Shown here piece by piece: positions 31,982 through 42,772 of a stretch of 64,000 bases of DNA. Origin of the DNA: Robiginitomaculum sp. (GTDB taxonomy: Bacteria > Pseudomonadota > Alphaproteobacteria > Caulobacterales > Maricaulaceae); assembly GCA_030949705.1 (NCBI GenBank), contig JAUZSF010000021.1, positions 124,001-188,000 on the forward strand, read 5' to 3'. A model generated the notes under the pieces. That model searched no databases. It saw only the letters and a list, made by a program, of their open reading frames with translations, and was not told where the DNA came from. Position 1 is the stretch's first letter, and every line of letters starts with the position of its first letter. Made by a program: the position numbers and the translations under genes.

Positions 31982-32603
31982 AATGATCCTTGCCAAGGGC
32001 GGCATTGAGCGCCTCAAAGCGTTCCATAAAAGCAATCTGAGCATGGGCCACTGGCATGGGTTCGATCGTAACTTTCAGATCCGGCGGCGGGGTCAGAAAA
32101 TATTTATGGCATTCACTGGCCGAAAAGCCGGCGATCTGTTCTGCCTCAAAATAGGCACTGAGGCGATCGGCCTTTTTGATCAGCCGGGCAATGCTCACCG
32201 GCAAAGCGGCGGGCAGGGAAAAGCGCAAATGGATGGCTGCTTCCAGCTTGTGCTCAATGGCTTTATAGGCACTGCCCAGCGCCGCCTTGAACGGGCTGAT
32301 CATATCGCCAATGACATATTCGGGCGCATCGTGCAACAGAGCGGCCAGACACCACCGGGTTTGCAGGTCCGGCTTTAAATGCCGGGCGATCTGCTCAACC
32401 ACCAGTGAGTGTTCGGCCACAGAAAACGCATGGGCGCTTCGGGTCTGGCCGTTCCAGCGGGCCACCCGGGCCAGACCGTGGGCAATGTCCTCGATCTCTA
32501 TGTCCAGCGGGGATGGGTCCAGAATATCCAGACGCCGCCCGCTGAGCATGCGTTGCCATGCCCGTTTGGGCGGCGTGAAGGATATGCTCGACTTGGTCAC
32601 CAT
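31974..32603 (-). CDS. HD-domain hydrolase, YfbR-like
   Basis: 209 residues with the HD metal site: His in SVAEHSLVV, His-Asp in ALLHDAPEYVIGD, and Asp in KKADRLSAYFEAEQ. YfbR is a 5'-deoxynucleotidase; relatives paired with NadQ-type regulators are common in alphaproteobacteria. Substrate here is unproven. Translationally coupled to the following regulator. Confidence 0.82.
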   Translation of the reverse strand: MVTKSSISFTPPKRAWQRMLSGRRLDILDPSPLDIEIEDIAHGLARVARWNGQTRSAHAFSVAEHSLVVEQIARHLKPDLQTRWCLAALLHDAPEYVIGDMISPFKAALGSAYKAIEHKLEAAIHLRFSLPAALPVSIARLIKKADRLSAYFEAEQIAGFSASECHKYFLTPPPDLKVTIEPMPVAHAQIAFMERFEALNAALGKDHYG

Positions 32604-32627
32604 AACGAAGATGTTATGGCCTCAAAA

Positions 32628-33092
32628 TCAGGCTGGCGCTACTGTCAGGGTAACGCCGTTCACAGATTTTATCACGACTTTGGTGCCCGCTTTCAGATCG
32701 TCACCATCCGTGCTGACGGCCTGCCATTGGGTATCGCCCAATGTTACGCGGCCCGAACCATTGGTGAAATCGCTGGCAATTTCTGCACTTTGCCCGACCA
32801 GGCGCGCGGCCCGGTCGTTCAGGTCGGCCTCTCCACCTTTGTTCAACAAGGGCTTGAGATAGGCACTGCCGACCACCGTCAGGATCAGGGTGAACAGCGC
32901 AAACAGGCTCCACTCCACCTGCCAGCTCATCGGCAAAATAAAGTGTAAAATCGCGATTGCAAAAGCTGCTGCCGAAGGCCAGAGCACGTAGGTCGTGCCG
33001 CCGGTAAGAAGCTCGAGCACCAGCAGACCCGCTGCAAAGATCAGCCAGTGCCAGGCATTCATCTGCATCAGGACGTCATACAGTGCATCCAT
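32628..33092 (-). CDS. NfeD family protein
   Basis: 154 residues: membrane segments about 14-32, 38-55 and 60-78, then a C-terminal OB-fold soluble domain (VGQSAEIASDFTNGSGRVTLGDTQW in segments). Short NfeD type without the serine protease domain. Three nucleotides after the SPFH gene stop; NfeD and SPFH proteins work as membrane microdomain partners. Confidence 0.93.
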   Translation of the reverse strand: MDALYDVLMQMNAWHWLIFAAGLLVLELLTGGTTYVLWPSAAAFAIAILHFILPMSWQVEWSLFALFTLILTVVGSAYLKPLLNKGGEADLNDRAARLVGQSAEIASDFTNGSGRVTLGDTQWQAVSTDGDDLKAGTKVVIKSVNGVTLTVAPA

Positions 33093-33095
33093 GAC

Positions 33096-34019
33096 TTAGG
33101 CTCCGCCATCTTTGGAAAGGCCGGCCGCCTTGATGATCGAGCCCAGCCCGCCAACGGTGGAGGCCATAGTGGAGAACTCGGCTGGGATGATGACGGTTTT
33201 TTGCTGGTCCGATTCTGCCAGTTTGCCAAAGGCATCGACATATTTCTGAGCGATGAAATAATTGATCGCCTGCACATCGCCCTTGGCTATGGCTTCAGAG
33301 ACCATTTCGGTGGCCTTGGCCTCGGCCTGGGCCAGGCGTTCGCGGGCCTCGGCATCGCGAAAAGCGGCTTCTTTGCGCCCTTCGGCCTCCAGCACGGCAG
33401 CACGTTTTTCGCCTTCGGAACGCAAAATGGCCGATTGCTTTTCGCCCTCGGCGATCAGAATTTCGGCGCGTTTTTCCCGCTCGGCCTTCATTTGCTTGGC
33501 CATGGCGGCGGTAATGTCTACCGGCGGGGTCAGGTCACGGATCTCGATCCGGGTTACCTTCATGCCCCAGGGGTTGGTCGCCCGGTCAATGACATTCAGC
33601 AACATGCCATTGATCTCATCACGGCGAGAGAGCACCTCGTCCAGATCCATGGAACCAACCACGGTGCGGATATTGGTCAGGCACAGATTGACCACCGCAA
33701 AGTCCAGATTGTCGACCTCATAGGCGGCGCGGGCCGCGTCCATGGTTTGCACAAACACCACGGCATCAACGCTGACCATGGCGTTATCTTTGGTGATCAC
33801 TTCCTGGTTGGGCACATCAATGACACGCTCGCGCATGTTCATCTTGTAGCCAATCGTGTCGATAAACGGGATGATGATGTGAAAGCCGGGTTTCAGGGTT
33901 TTGGTGTAGCGACCAAAGCGCTGGACCGTGTATTCCATGCCCTGGTTGACCGTTTTAAAGGCGCTGAATCCAAAGACAACGACCAGGAGTACAATCACGC
34001 CGATGGCGAGTTCTGACAT
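33096..34019 (-). CDS. SPFH/band-7 protein (QmcA/stomatin-like)
   Basis: 307 residues: N-terminal membrane anchor (4-22), SPFH domain (NQGMEYTVQRFGRYTKTLKPG; NPWGMKVTRIEIRDLTPP), a long Ala/Glu-rich coiled coil (about 170-250) and a hydrophobic C-terminal segment. GGAGAA precedes ATG 34019. Operon with nfeD. Confidence 0.94.
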   Translation of the reverse strand: MSELAIGVIVLLVVVFGFSAFKTVNQGMEYTVQRFGRYTKTLKPGFHIIIPFIDTIGYKMNMRERVIDVPNQEVITKDNAMVSVDAVVFVQTMDAARAAYEVDNLDFAVVNLCLTNIRTVVGSMDLDEVLSRRDEINGMLLNVIDRATNPWGMKVTRIEIRDLTPPVDITAAMAKQMKAEREKRAEILIAEGEKQSAILRSEGEKRAAVLEAEGRKEAAFRDAEARERLAQAEAKATEMVSEAIAKGDVQAINYFIAQKYVDAFGKLAESDQQKTVIIPAEFSTMASTVGGLGSIIKAAGLSKDGGA

Positions 34020-34095
34020 AGCATTCTCCATTGGGCACAGTTACAGCGCCAAGGCTGTCTGTACCCTTATCTGGCGCCCCCCGGCACGGATAGGA

Positions 34096-34578
34096 TCAGA
34101 GTTGTTCGAGCAGATATTCCGCCGATGAAACGCGGTATTCGCCCGGCTCCTCTATATTGACATGGGTCACAATGCCATCTTTTACAAGTAGCGAGAAGCG
34201 TTGCCCGCGCCTACCCATACCAAAACCAGATCCATCAAAGTCAAGGCCAAGCGCTTTGACAAAATATCCATTACCATCGGCAAGCATAGTGATGCTGTCT
34301 TCTGTGTTTTGGTCCTTTTCCCAGGCGTGCATAACAAAAACATCATTCACAGCGGTGCAAACAATACTATCTACACCTTTTTCTTTCAGGGCTTCGGCAT
34401 TGTTTTTATAACTGGGCAAATGCTTGGCGCTGCACGTCGGGGTAAAGGCACCGGGCAGGGAAAACAGCGCCACGGTTTTACCCGCAAAAACATCATCCGC
34501 GCTTTTGGGTTCCGGGCCGCCCGCCCCCCAGGTCATGAAATTGCCACCAGGTACTTTGTCACCAACTTTGATCGCCAT
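34096..34578 (-). CDS. Peroxiredoxin, Prx5 type
   Basis: 160-residue thioredoxin-fold peroxidase. Peroxidatic Cys49 in PGAFTPTCSAKHLP; Cys74 in SIVCTAVNDVFVMHAW. GRRGQRFSLLVKDG and the C-terminal SSAEYLLEQL are typical. AAGGAG precedes ATG 34578. Probably uses glutathione or glutaredoxin as reductant, as family relatives do. Divergent from the YqgE gene. Confidence 0.95.
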   Translation of the reverse strand: MAIKVGDKVPGGNFMTWGAGGPEPKSADDVFAGKTVALFSLPGAFTPTCSAKHLPSYKNNAEALKEKGVDSIVCTAVNDVFVMHAWEKDQNTEDSITMLADGNGYFVKALGLDFDGSGFGMGRRGQRFSLLVKDGIVTHVNIEEPGEYRVSSAEYLLEQL

Positions 34579-34684
34579 GCGATTCTCCTTTTTCCAGAAG
34601 CCCAGTTTAGCCCGGGCAGGACAAAAGCGCGACCCAAAACATGTCCCTCTTGCGTTTTCCCCCCAGAGTCCCAAAATAGAGATC

Positions 34685-35272
34685 ATGCAGAGTGAATATC
34701 CATTTGGGCCACATTCTGGCTATCTTAGCGGTCGTATGTTGATCGCGGCCCCCAACATGGGCGATCCGCGGTTTGCCCGATCCCTGATTTATGTGTGCGG
34801 TCATTCGGATGAACAGACCATGGGCCTGGTGATCAATCATCCGCTGGAGGGCCTGCGCCTGCCGGACCTGTTGGAACAGCTGGACATCAAAAGCGATATT
34901 CAGGTACCGGACCAACCGGTACTGTATGGCGGACCGGTGGAACGCGAGCGCGGCTTTGTGTTGCACAGCCTGGATTATCGCACCGAAGACGCCACCATGC
35001 CGATTTCAGATCAGATTGGCCTGACTGCCTCGAAGGATATTTTGCTGGCAATAAATTCCGATCACCCACCACGTCACAGCGCCCTGGCACTGGGCTTTGC
35101 CAATTGGGGTGCCGGCCAGATTGAAGATGAAATGGCACAAAATGCCTGGCTGGTTTGCGACGCCGATGAGGACCTGATTTTTGATAATGCCTATGGCAGC
35201 AAATGGGATCGGGCCATGGCCAAGATCGGTGTTGACCCATCACGTTTGGTTGATGGCACTGGTCTGGCCTGA
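34685..35272 (+). CDS. YqgE/AlgH family protein (UPF0301)
   Basis: 195 residues: LSGRMLIAAPNMGDPRF, GLVINHPLEGL, GGPVERERGFVLHS, ALGFANWGAGQIEDEM, all family hallmarks. Function is not settled. ATG 34685 has only a weak AGAG upstream. Confidence 0.94.
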   Translation: MQSEYPFGPHSGYLSGRMLIAAPNMGDPRFARSLIYVCGHSDEQTMGLVINHPLEGLRLPDLLEQLDIKSDIQVPDQPVLYGGPVERERGFVLHSLDYRTEDATMPISDQIGLTASKDILLAINSDHPPRHSALALGFANWGAGQIEDEMAQNAWLVCDADEDLIFDNAYGSKWDRAMAKIGVDPSRLVDGTGLA

Positions 35273-35315
35273 GGCGCGCCATAAACTGCCAGCATACTGA
35301 TCGGATACACCACAC

Positions 35316-36671
35316 ATGACCATATCTGAACTTGACCTCATAGAGGATGCGAACAGGCGCGCGCGCGCCTATCTGGCGTCGGTAGAAAAGCGCCGGGTTT
35401 TCCCTGATGTCGCGACAATTGAGTCCCTGAGCATTTTTGAGGAAGACCTGCGACAACACTCGCTTGATGCACAAGAAACCCTGTGCATGGTGGATGACAT
35501 TGGATCACCCGCCACGGTTACCTCCAACGGCCCGCGCTATTTCGGGTTTGTCATTGGGGCCACCCTGCCCATTGCCGCTGCGGTGGACCGTCTGGCGCAA
35601 AGCTGGGACCAGTGCGCCTCCTCCCACATCAACTCACCGGCCGCCGCCGCCATCGAAAAAGCTGCCACCCGGCTAGTCCTACAGGCCCTGAACCTGCCCC
35701 AGGAGGCCACTATCGGGTTTGGGACATCGGCCACCGCCTGTGGGCTGTCCTGTCTGGCCGTGGCACGACGCGAATTGCTGGCCCGTCTGGGCTGGGATGT
35801 AGATCAAAAGGGTCTGATGGGGGCGCCGCCAATCCGGGTGGTGGTTTCCAAAATGGTGCATATTACCATCATCAAATCTTTGCGCATTTTGGGCTTTGGC
35901 CTGCAAAACATTATTTATGCCCCGGTTGATGCCCATGGCCGCATTGACCCTGAACAATTGCCGGATCTGGATGATCACACCATTTTGTGCCTGCAGGCCG
36001 GCGAGGTAAACACCGGCGCGTTTGATCCCTTTGCACCTCTGATCGCGGCGGCCCGTCAGGCCGGGGCCTGGGTACATGTGGATGGGGCATTCGGATTATG
36101 GGCGCGGGCCAGCCGGGATTTACGCCATTTAACCGATGGCCTGGAAGAGGCAGACAGCTGGACCACCGATGGTCATAAATGGCTGAACACCCCTTATGAC
36201 AGTGCCATGGCCATTTGCCGCGATGGCGGGGCCATGGCGGCGTGCATGAATGCGGATGCAGTTTATGCCCGCGCCGAACCGGATGCGCAAAAAAACCTGA
36301 CCTTGGAATTTTCCCGCAAAGCGCGGGGCATTTCCATCTGGGCGGTGCTGCGCACCTTGGGTCGGGACGGGCTGGATCAAATGATCAGCCGCCATCACCA
36401 ACAGGCCCAGCGCCTTGCCCAAGGCCTGCTCGAGGCCGGCATTGAGGTGTTAAACACGGTGGTGCTGAACCAGGTTTTGGCACGGCTGGACACGGATGAG
36501 CGCACCATGGCGCTGATCAAGGCGGTGCAGGATCATGGAGTGATCTGGTTTGGCGGCACCCGGTGGAATGACCGGGCGGCCTTTCGCCTTAGCGTTTCAT
36601 CGTGGCGCACCACGAACGCAGATATCGAAACCGCCATTGGCGAGATTAAATCCCGGCTTGGACGGCTTTAA
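35316..36671 (+). CDS. PLP-dependent group II decarboxylase (second copy)
   Basis: 451 residues, shorter than and diverged from the 21066 enzyme. FGTSATACGLS phosphate site, Asp256 in VHVDGAFGLW, Schiff-base Lys288 in TDGHKWLNTPYD. FSRKARGISIWAVLRTLGRDG is typical of aspartate/tyrosine/glutamate-type members. Substrate not assignable. Stop overlaps the convergent acetyltransferase stop by 4 nt. Confidence 0.86.
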   Translation: MTISELDLIEDANRRARAYLASVEKRRVFPDVATIESLSIFEEDLRQHSLDAQETLCMVDDIGSPATVTSNGPRYFGFVIGATLPIAAAVDRLAQSWDQCASSHINSPAAAAIEKAATRLVLQALNLPQEATIGFGTSATACGLSCLAVARRELLARLGWDVDQKGLMGAPPIRVVVSKMVHITIIKSLRILGFGLQNIIYAPVDAHGRIDPEQLPDLDDHTILCLQAGEVNTGAFDPFAPLIAAARQAGAWVHVDGAFGLWARASRDLRHLTDGLEEADSWTTDGHKWLNTPYDSAMAICRDGGAMAACMNADAVYARAEPDAQKNLTLEFSRKARGISIWAVLRTLGRDGLDQMISRHHQQAQRLAQGLLEAGIEVLNTVVLNQVLARLDTDERTMALIKAVQDHGVIWFGGTRWNDRAAFRLSVSSWRTTNADIETAIGEIKSRLGRL

Positions 36672-37252
36672 GAAGGGTCAGGATTGATCCGGGCATAGGT
36701 GACGTGATCACGCCATTGCCCATTGATTTTCAGATAGGACCGCGCCAGCCCTTCTTCGGTAAAACCCACCCCTTCCAGCAGGCCCCGCGAGGGTGCATTT
36801 TCAGGTATACAGGCGGCCTCGACCCGGTGCAGGCGCAATTCGGTATATGCAAAAGTACAGGCAGCCTCGACCGCGGCGCTGATCAGACCTTGGCGCTGGT
36901 AGGGCTGGCCAACCCAATAGCCCAGACTGGCGGTCTGGGCGACGCCGCGGCGCACATTGGAAAGATTGCAGCCGCCAACCAGACGCTCGGTATCGCTTTT
37001 GAAAACCAGAAAGGCAAATCCACGCCCCGAAAGGCGGTCTTCGCCATAGCGGCGCAGGCGGCGTTTGAAGGCTGACCGGGTCAGTTCGTCCCGCGCCCAG
37101 CTTGGTTCCCACGGGGTCAGAAAGTCCCGGCTTTGAGCACGCAGGCGAGCCCAATCGTCGTAATCTTCCAATTGCGGGTGGCGCAATACCACCCCCTGGC
37201 CAACCACTTCGCCACCAGGCAAATCAGAAAAATCGGAACGAAAAAGCGCCAT
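36668..37252 (-). CDS. RimJ/RimL-type GNAT acetyltransferase
   Basis: 194 residues: VVLRHPQLEDYDDWARLRAQ, LGYWVGQPYQRQGLISAAV (acetyl-CoA loop), RLHRVEAACIPENAPSRGLL, GFTEEGLARSYLKING. Resembles ribosomal-protein alanine N-acetyltransferase relatives. Target unknown. Confidence 0.87.
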   Translation of the reverse strand: MALFRSDFSDLPGGEVVGQGVVLRHPQLEDYDDWARLRAQSRDFLTPWEPSWARDELTRSAFKRRLRRYGEDRLSGRGFAFLVFKSDTERLVGGCNLSNVRRGVAQTASLGYWVGQPYQRQGLISAAVEAACTFAYTELRLHRVEAACIPENAPSRGLLEGVGFTEEGLARSYLKINGQWRDHVTYARINPDPS

Positions 37253-37316
37253 TGAGTTAAATCCTGAAGCCTAATACCGTTATTGAATGCGCATTCTGAA
37301 AAGAGAGCAAGAGGGC

Positions 37317-38042
37317 CTAGCTGTCTTTTGCGCCAAAGCGCAAACGCCCGGCGCGCACATGCCAGCCAAAATAAATTCCCAGGGCCGCCAGCGCCAGACC
37401 AAACCAGGTCAGGGCATAGTCCAGATGGTTATTGGGAATATCCGCATGGGCGGGGGCCGGTTCCGGCCAGTCCGGGTACAGGCGTGGAGCCTGCAGATCC
37501 AGAATATAATGTTCCACTGCACGGTTGGCAAAAAATGGCGATAGCATGGTGGCTGTATCGGGCCAGTACCACAGACCGTCCGGCTGGTTAGCAGGAGCAA
37601 AGGGACCTGCCTTGCGCACCGGCTTCAGAATGCCCTGCAAGGTTACAGATTGTCCGGTACGGGGCAGGCGATCATCCGGCTTTGCAATATGATCTATAAA
37701 ACCAAAATCCACCACAATGACCGTGCCGTCTTCAGTGATGAACGGGACCAAAGCGCGCTGGGCAGGTTTACCATTTTTAATGGCATAAAGGGGCCGTACC
37801 GGCACGTCCGCAATATGCCCGCGCACCACGACCTTGCGCCAGGCGACCATCTTTCCCTCACCTTCCTCAGCCAATATGTCCGCTAAAGGTGTTGGTGGCA
37901 GCGTCTGGCCCTGTTCGATCTGTGCCAACAGGTCCGTTTTCCAATGCAGTCGTTTAACCTGCCACACCCCCAATGCCAGCAAAATGGCCAGCACGGGTAC
38001 AAGGGCCAGGGTCAGACCGGGAGCCGGTGAAAAGCGGATCAT
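37317..38042 (-). CDS. SURF1 family cytochrome oxidase assembly protein
   Basis: 241 residues with N-terminal and C-terminal membrane segments (about 9-28 and 212-230) flanking a periplasmic domain: GVWQVKRLHWKTDLL, PLYAIKNGKPAQRALVPFI, VDFGFID, GLWYWPDT. Helps place heme a in subunit I. Overlaps the DUF983 gene (ATGA). End of the oxidase assembly operon. Confidence 0.93.
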   Translation of the reverse strand: MIRFSPAPGLTLALVPVLAILLALGVWQVKRLHWKTDLLAQIEQGQTLPPTPLADILAEEGEGKMVAWRKVVVRGHIADVPVRPLYAIKNGKPAQRALVPFITEDGTVIVVDFGFIDHIAKPDDRLPRTGQSVTLQGILKPVRKAGPFAPANQPDGLWYWPDTATMLSPFFANRAVEHYILDLQAPRLYPDWPEPAPAHADIPNNHLDYALTWFGLALAALGIYFGWHVRAGRLRFGAKDS

Positions 38043-38431
38043 GACTGATCGTCTGTCGGCCCCGCCGATCCGGTGCGCCCCTGGACCACATTATTGCGAT
38101 ACATCAGAGCGAACCAGAAGGCCTTGAAAGGCCGCAATACCGCCAGGGTTAGTATGGTCGCCAAAGGCAGCCACAAAACTATATGCACCCAGAGGGGGGG
38201 GGCTTGAAGGCAACTTCGACCAATAGCGCGGGGAAACACCACCAAAATACCAACCAGCAGAATCACCACGCTGGCGGGGCCATCGCCGGCATCTTCATAG
38301 CGATAGTCCAGACCACAGCATTCGCATTCATCGGCGAGCTTGAGATACCCCTGGAAAAGAGCACCTTCCCCGCAGCGGGGACAGACACACTTCACCCCCG
38401 CACTGATGGGCGAAATGTTTGCCTGATTCAT
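38039..38431 (-). CDS. DUF983 zinc-ribbon membrane protein (compensated double frameshift)
   Basis: N-terminal zinc ribbon with CVCPRCGEG and ECECCGLDY, then two membrane helices. The stretch encoded by about 38200-38232 reads in the wrong frame. Dropping one base at the G4 run (38230-38233) and adding one at the G9 run (38194-38202) replaces an Arg/Cys-rich stretch by ALLVEVAFKPP, restoring a hydrophobic helix leading into LWVHIVLWLPLA. Common companion of coxC and SURF1. Start ATG 38431 overlaps the coxC stop. Confidence 0.85.
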   Translation of the reverse strand: MNQANISPISAGVKCVCPRCGEGALFQGYLKLADECECCGLDYRYEDAGDGPASVVILLVGILVVFPRAIGRSCLQAPPLWVHIVLWLPLATILTLAVLRPFKAFWFALMYRNNVVQGRTGSAGPTDDQS

Positions 38432-39256
38432 CCAAAGATCACATAGATAAAGGTGAACAGGAACAGCCAGACCACGTCAACAAAGTGCCAATACCAGGCC
38501 GCGGCCTCAAGACCAAAGTGCTTGGTCGGGGTGAATCCACCACGCAATAGCCGGATCAGGCAAACCGCCAGGAAGATGGTGCCGATGATCACATGGGCCC
38601 CATGAAAGCCTGTGGCCATAAAGAAAGTGGCCCCATAAAGATTGCCAGCAAAGTGAAAGCCCGCTTCGGAATATTCAATCACCTGGAACATGGTAAAGCT
38701 CATGCCCAGCAACACGGTCAGCAACAGACCAATCTTGGCACCATTGCGATCATTATGTTGCAGCGCATGGTGTGCCCAGGTCACGGTAGTGCCTGATAGC
38801 AGCAGGATCAGCGTGTTGACCAGCGGCAAATGCCACGGATCAAAGGCTTCAACCCCAGCGGGAGGCCAGGTTTCAAATCCTTCTACGACACCGGCGGCCA
38901 GACGCGCCTGGTGAAACAGGGCCCCTTCGAAGAACATCCAGAACCAGCCGACAAAAAACATCACTTCGGAGGCAATAAAGAGGATCATGCCATAACGCAT
39001 GGCCAGTTGCACCACGGGCGTGTGGTCGCCTTCGCGCCCCTCGCGCAGCACATCAGACCACCAGCCCACCATGGTGAAAATTACCCCCCAGGGCCCCAAT
39101 AGCCGCCACCCAGGGCGTGCCAGCGGGAATACCAAACAACCCCTTCATCCAGATCACCCCGCCAAAGGTAAGCAGGAAGGCGGACAAAGACCCTACAATG
39201 GGCCATGGGCTTGGCTTCACAAGGTGATAGTCGTGTTCAATCGCGTGGCTAGACAA
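38428..39256 (-). CDS. ctaE: Cytochrome c oxidase subunit III (one apparent frameshift)
   Basis: Seven-helix subunit of the aa3-type oxidase. ATG 39256 gives [19 protein letters not shown]; the core has [14 protein letters not shown] (proton-antenna region), [26 protein letters not shown] and [16 protein letters not shown]. The frame breaks at a six-base C run (39084-39089); one base fewer joins IGALG to [12 protein letters not shown] and yields 275 residues. coxC/ctaE naming is interchangeable. Confidence 0.95.
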
Positions 39257-39359
39257 GGTTTCCCCCCTATGGGTCTCTTTGAGGAATCAATCCCCGGTAA
39301 ACACATAACAGCAAAGTCATAGCTGTCTCTTCAATTGGCGGCAACCAGCCGCCATGGTC

Positions 39360-39956
39360 CTAATTCAAACTTTTTCCACTGTCGGTTTTCAGGCTTGCGC
39401 TCTTTTTGGGTTGCGCACTCTCTTTTTCAAAAAACGTATATGACAGCGTAATGGTCTTGATATCATCCAGGCGCGGGTCGTCAGCAATTTCCGGCGAGAC
39501 AAAATAAATCACCGGCATGTCCACGCCTTCGCCGGGTTGCAGGGTTTGTTCGGTAAAGCAAAAGCATTCCAGTTTGACGAAATATGCCCCCGCCTTTTGC
39601 GGCGTGATGTTATAGCTGGCCATGCCGGTAATCGGCCGATCTGAATGATTGACGGCGCGATATTTCGCCAGACTGTTCTCACCGATATGGATTTTTTGCT
39701 CCAGCTGCTCGGGACGGAATTCCCAGTCCAGCCCATGAGAAACGGTGGCATCAAAACGGATAGTAACCATGCGGTCCAGCACTTCATCGGCACCGACATC
39801 CGCCGTTTGCGTGGTGCCGCCATAACCGGTGACCTTGCAGAAGATGTTGTACAGTGGCACCGATGCATAACCGGCCCCCACCATGGACAGGGCCAGCACG
39901 GAAAAGCCGATCAGAAAGCGCTTATTACGCGAGGATTTATCAGGAGATTGAGGCAT
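39360..39956 (-). CDS. ctaG: Cytochrome c oxidase assembly protein CtaG/Cox11
   Basis: 198 residues, one N-terminal membrane anchor (about 14-33) and a periplasmic copper-binding domain with the CFCF motif (LECFCFTEQTL) that delivers CuB. NHSDRPITGMASYNITP and PVIYFVSPEI are typical. Overlaps the small coxF-like ORF by 17 nt. Confidence 0.95.
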   Translation of the reverse strand: MPQSPDKSSRNKRFLIGFSVLALSMVGAGYASVPLYNIFCKVTGYGGTTQTADVGADEVLDRMVTIRFDATVSHGLDWEFRPEQLEQKIHIGENSLAKYRAVNHSDRPITGMASYNITPQKAGAYFVKLECFCFTEQTLQPGEGVDMPVIYFVSPEIADDPRLDDIKTITLSYTFFEKESAQPKKSASLKTDSGKSLN

Positions 39957-40104
39957 TGATATTCTCGTGAATACGGATCAGCGTTACCACAAAGGCCAGC
40001 GCACAAAAGGCGGCCAGCCCCAGACCAATGGCAATATTACGATTGCGCTGGGCAGATTTTTGCGCCTCGGTGGGGGTGACATATTCCAGTTTGTCGTTGC
40101 TCAT
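39940..40104 (-). CDS. Small CoxF-like oxidase assembly protein
   Basis: 54-codon ORF between ctaB and ctaG. It begins [20 protein letters not shown], continues [14 protein letters not shown] into one membrane helix (about 24-43), and ends [11 protein letters not shown] 40104 overlaps the ctaB stop (ATGA) and its end overlaps ctaG, so translation is coupled on both sides. Position and shape match CoxF proteins of alphaproteobacterial cox clusters. Short, but tight overlaps support it. Confidence 0.82.
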   Translation of the reverse strand: MSNDKLEYVTPTEAQKSAQRNRNIAIGLGLAAFCALAFVVTLIRIHENINASIS

Positions 40105-41090
40105 AGGCCGCTTCCGATCATGATGCCCTTATACAGCCCCAAGCCATGTTCTGCCAACAGGGCAGAAAACAAGGCAAACAGATACAAAATGGAAAATCCG
40201 AACAGGTCGCGGGCAGCCTTGTCGCCTTTGCGCACCTCGTAAAGGTCGGCGCCCCCCATTGCGGCATCACCATTGCCTTCGCCAGCACAGCTGCGCAATA
40301 CCCGCAAGGACAAGGCTAGAAATGCCAGACTGAGCACGCCAGCCACCACCGCATAGAGCAGGCCGCCAAGGCCTGTCAGCACCGGTGCCAATGCCATGGC
40401 ACCAAGCGCCAGAGCGTAGACCATAATCTGGCGACGGGTGGCTTTGGCCCCGGCCACGACGGGCAGCATGGGCACACCGGCCTTTTCATAATCACCGGCC
40501 TTATAAAGCGCCAACGCCCAGAAATGCGGCGGGGTCCAGAGAAAAATAATCCCAAACATGATGGCCGCGTTCAGATCGACATTGCCCGTCGCGGCAATCC
40601 AGCCAATCATTGGCGGAAATGCCCCGGCGGCACCGCCAATGACGATATTGTGCGGCGTATGGCGTTTCAGCACCATGGTGTAGATCACGGCATAGAAGAA
40701 AATCGTAAAGGCCAGAAACATGGCCGCCATATAATTGGCCGCCGCCCCCAGGGTCACCACCGAGATCACCGCCATGATCAGGCCAAAGCCCAGCGCCGAA
40801 CGCCCATGCACCCGGCCCGATGGAATGGGGCGCAATTTGGTACGGCGCATTTTGGCGTCAATATCGGCGTCAAACCACATATTCAGTGCGCCCGATGCCC
40901 CGGCCCCCAACGCAATGGCAAAGACCGAGACCAGCGCCAGCACGGGGTTCATCGCGGTGGGCGCAGCCACCAGTCCCACAAAGGCGGTAAAGACCACCAA
41001 TGACATTACCCGCGGCTTCATCAACTGGATGAAATCGCGGGGTTCTGCCAACCCAAGCTCGGCGGTATATGTCAGGCCTGCGTCACTCAC
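40101..41090 (-). CDS. ctaB: Protoheme IX farnesyltransferase
   Basis: Heme O synthase, a polytopic UbiA-family prenyltransferase of 329 residues. [37 protein letters not shown] (first Asp-rich site), [19 protein letters not shown], and [13 protein letters not shown]. Lies after the coxBA terminator, so it may have reduced readthrough or its own promoter. Confidence 0.96.
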   Translation of the reverse strand: MSDAGLTYTAELGLAEPRDFIQLMKPRVMSLVVFTAFVGLVAAPTAMNPVLALVSVFAIALGAGASGALNMWFDADIDAKMRRTKLRPIPSGRVHGRSALGFGLIMAVISVVTLGAAANYMAAMFLAFTIFFYAVIYTMVLKRHTPHNIVIGGAAGAFPPMIGWIAATGNVDLNAAIMFGIIFLWTPPHFWALALYKAGDYEKAGVPMLPVVAGAKATRRQIMVYALALGAMALAPVLTGLGGLLYAVVAGVLSLAFLALSLRVLRSCAGEGNGDAAMGGADLYEVRKGDKAARDLFGFSILYLFALFSALLAEHGLGLYKGIMIGSGL

Positions 41091-41104
41091 GACCGGGATA
41101 TCCT

Positions 41105-41145
41105 AAAAAAATCCTGATCTCGGCACCAATAGACGTGCCGAGATC
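41105..41145 (-). terminator. Intrinsic terminator between coxA and ctaB
   Basis: On the minus strand a perfect 11-bp stem (GATCTCGGCAC, arms 41135-41145 and 41116-41126) with an 8-nt loop is followed within 4 nt by T7 (41105-41111). It separates structural genes coxB-coxA from the assembly genes. Confidence 0.85.
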
Positions 41146-41158
41146 ATAGCATTATGCC

Positions 41159-42772
<1,614 letters not shown>

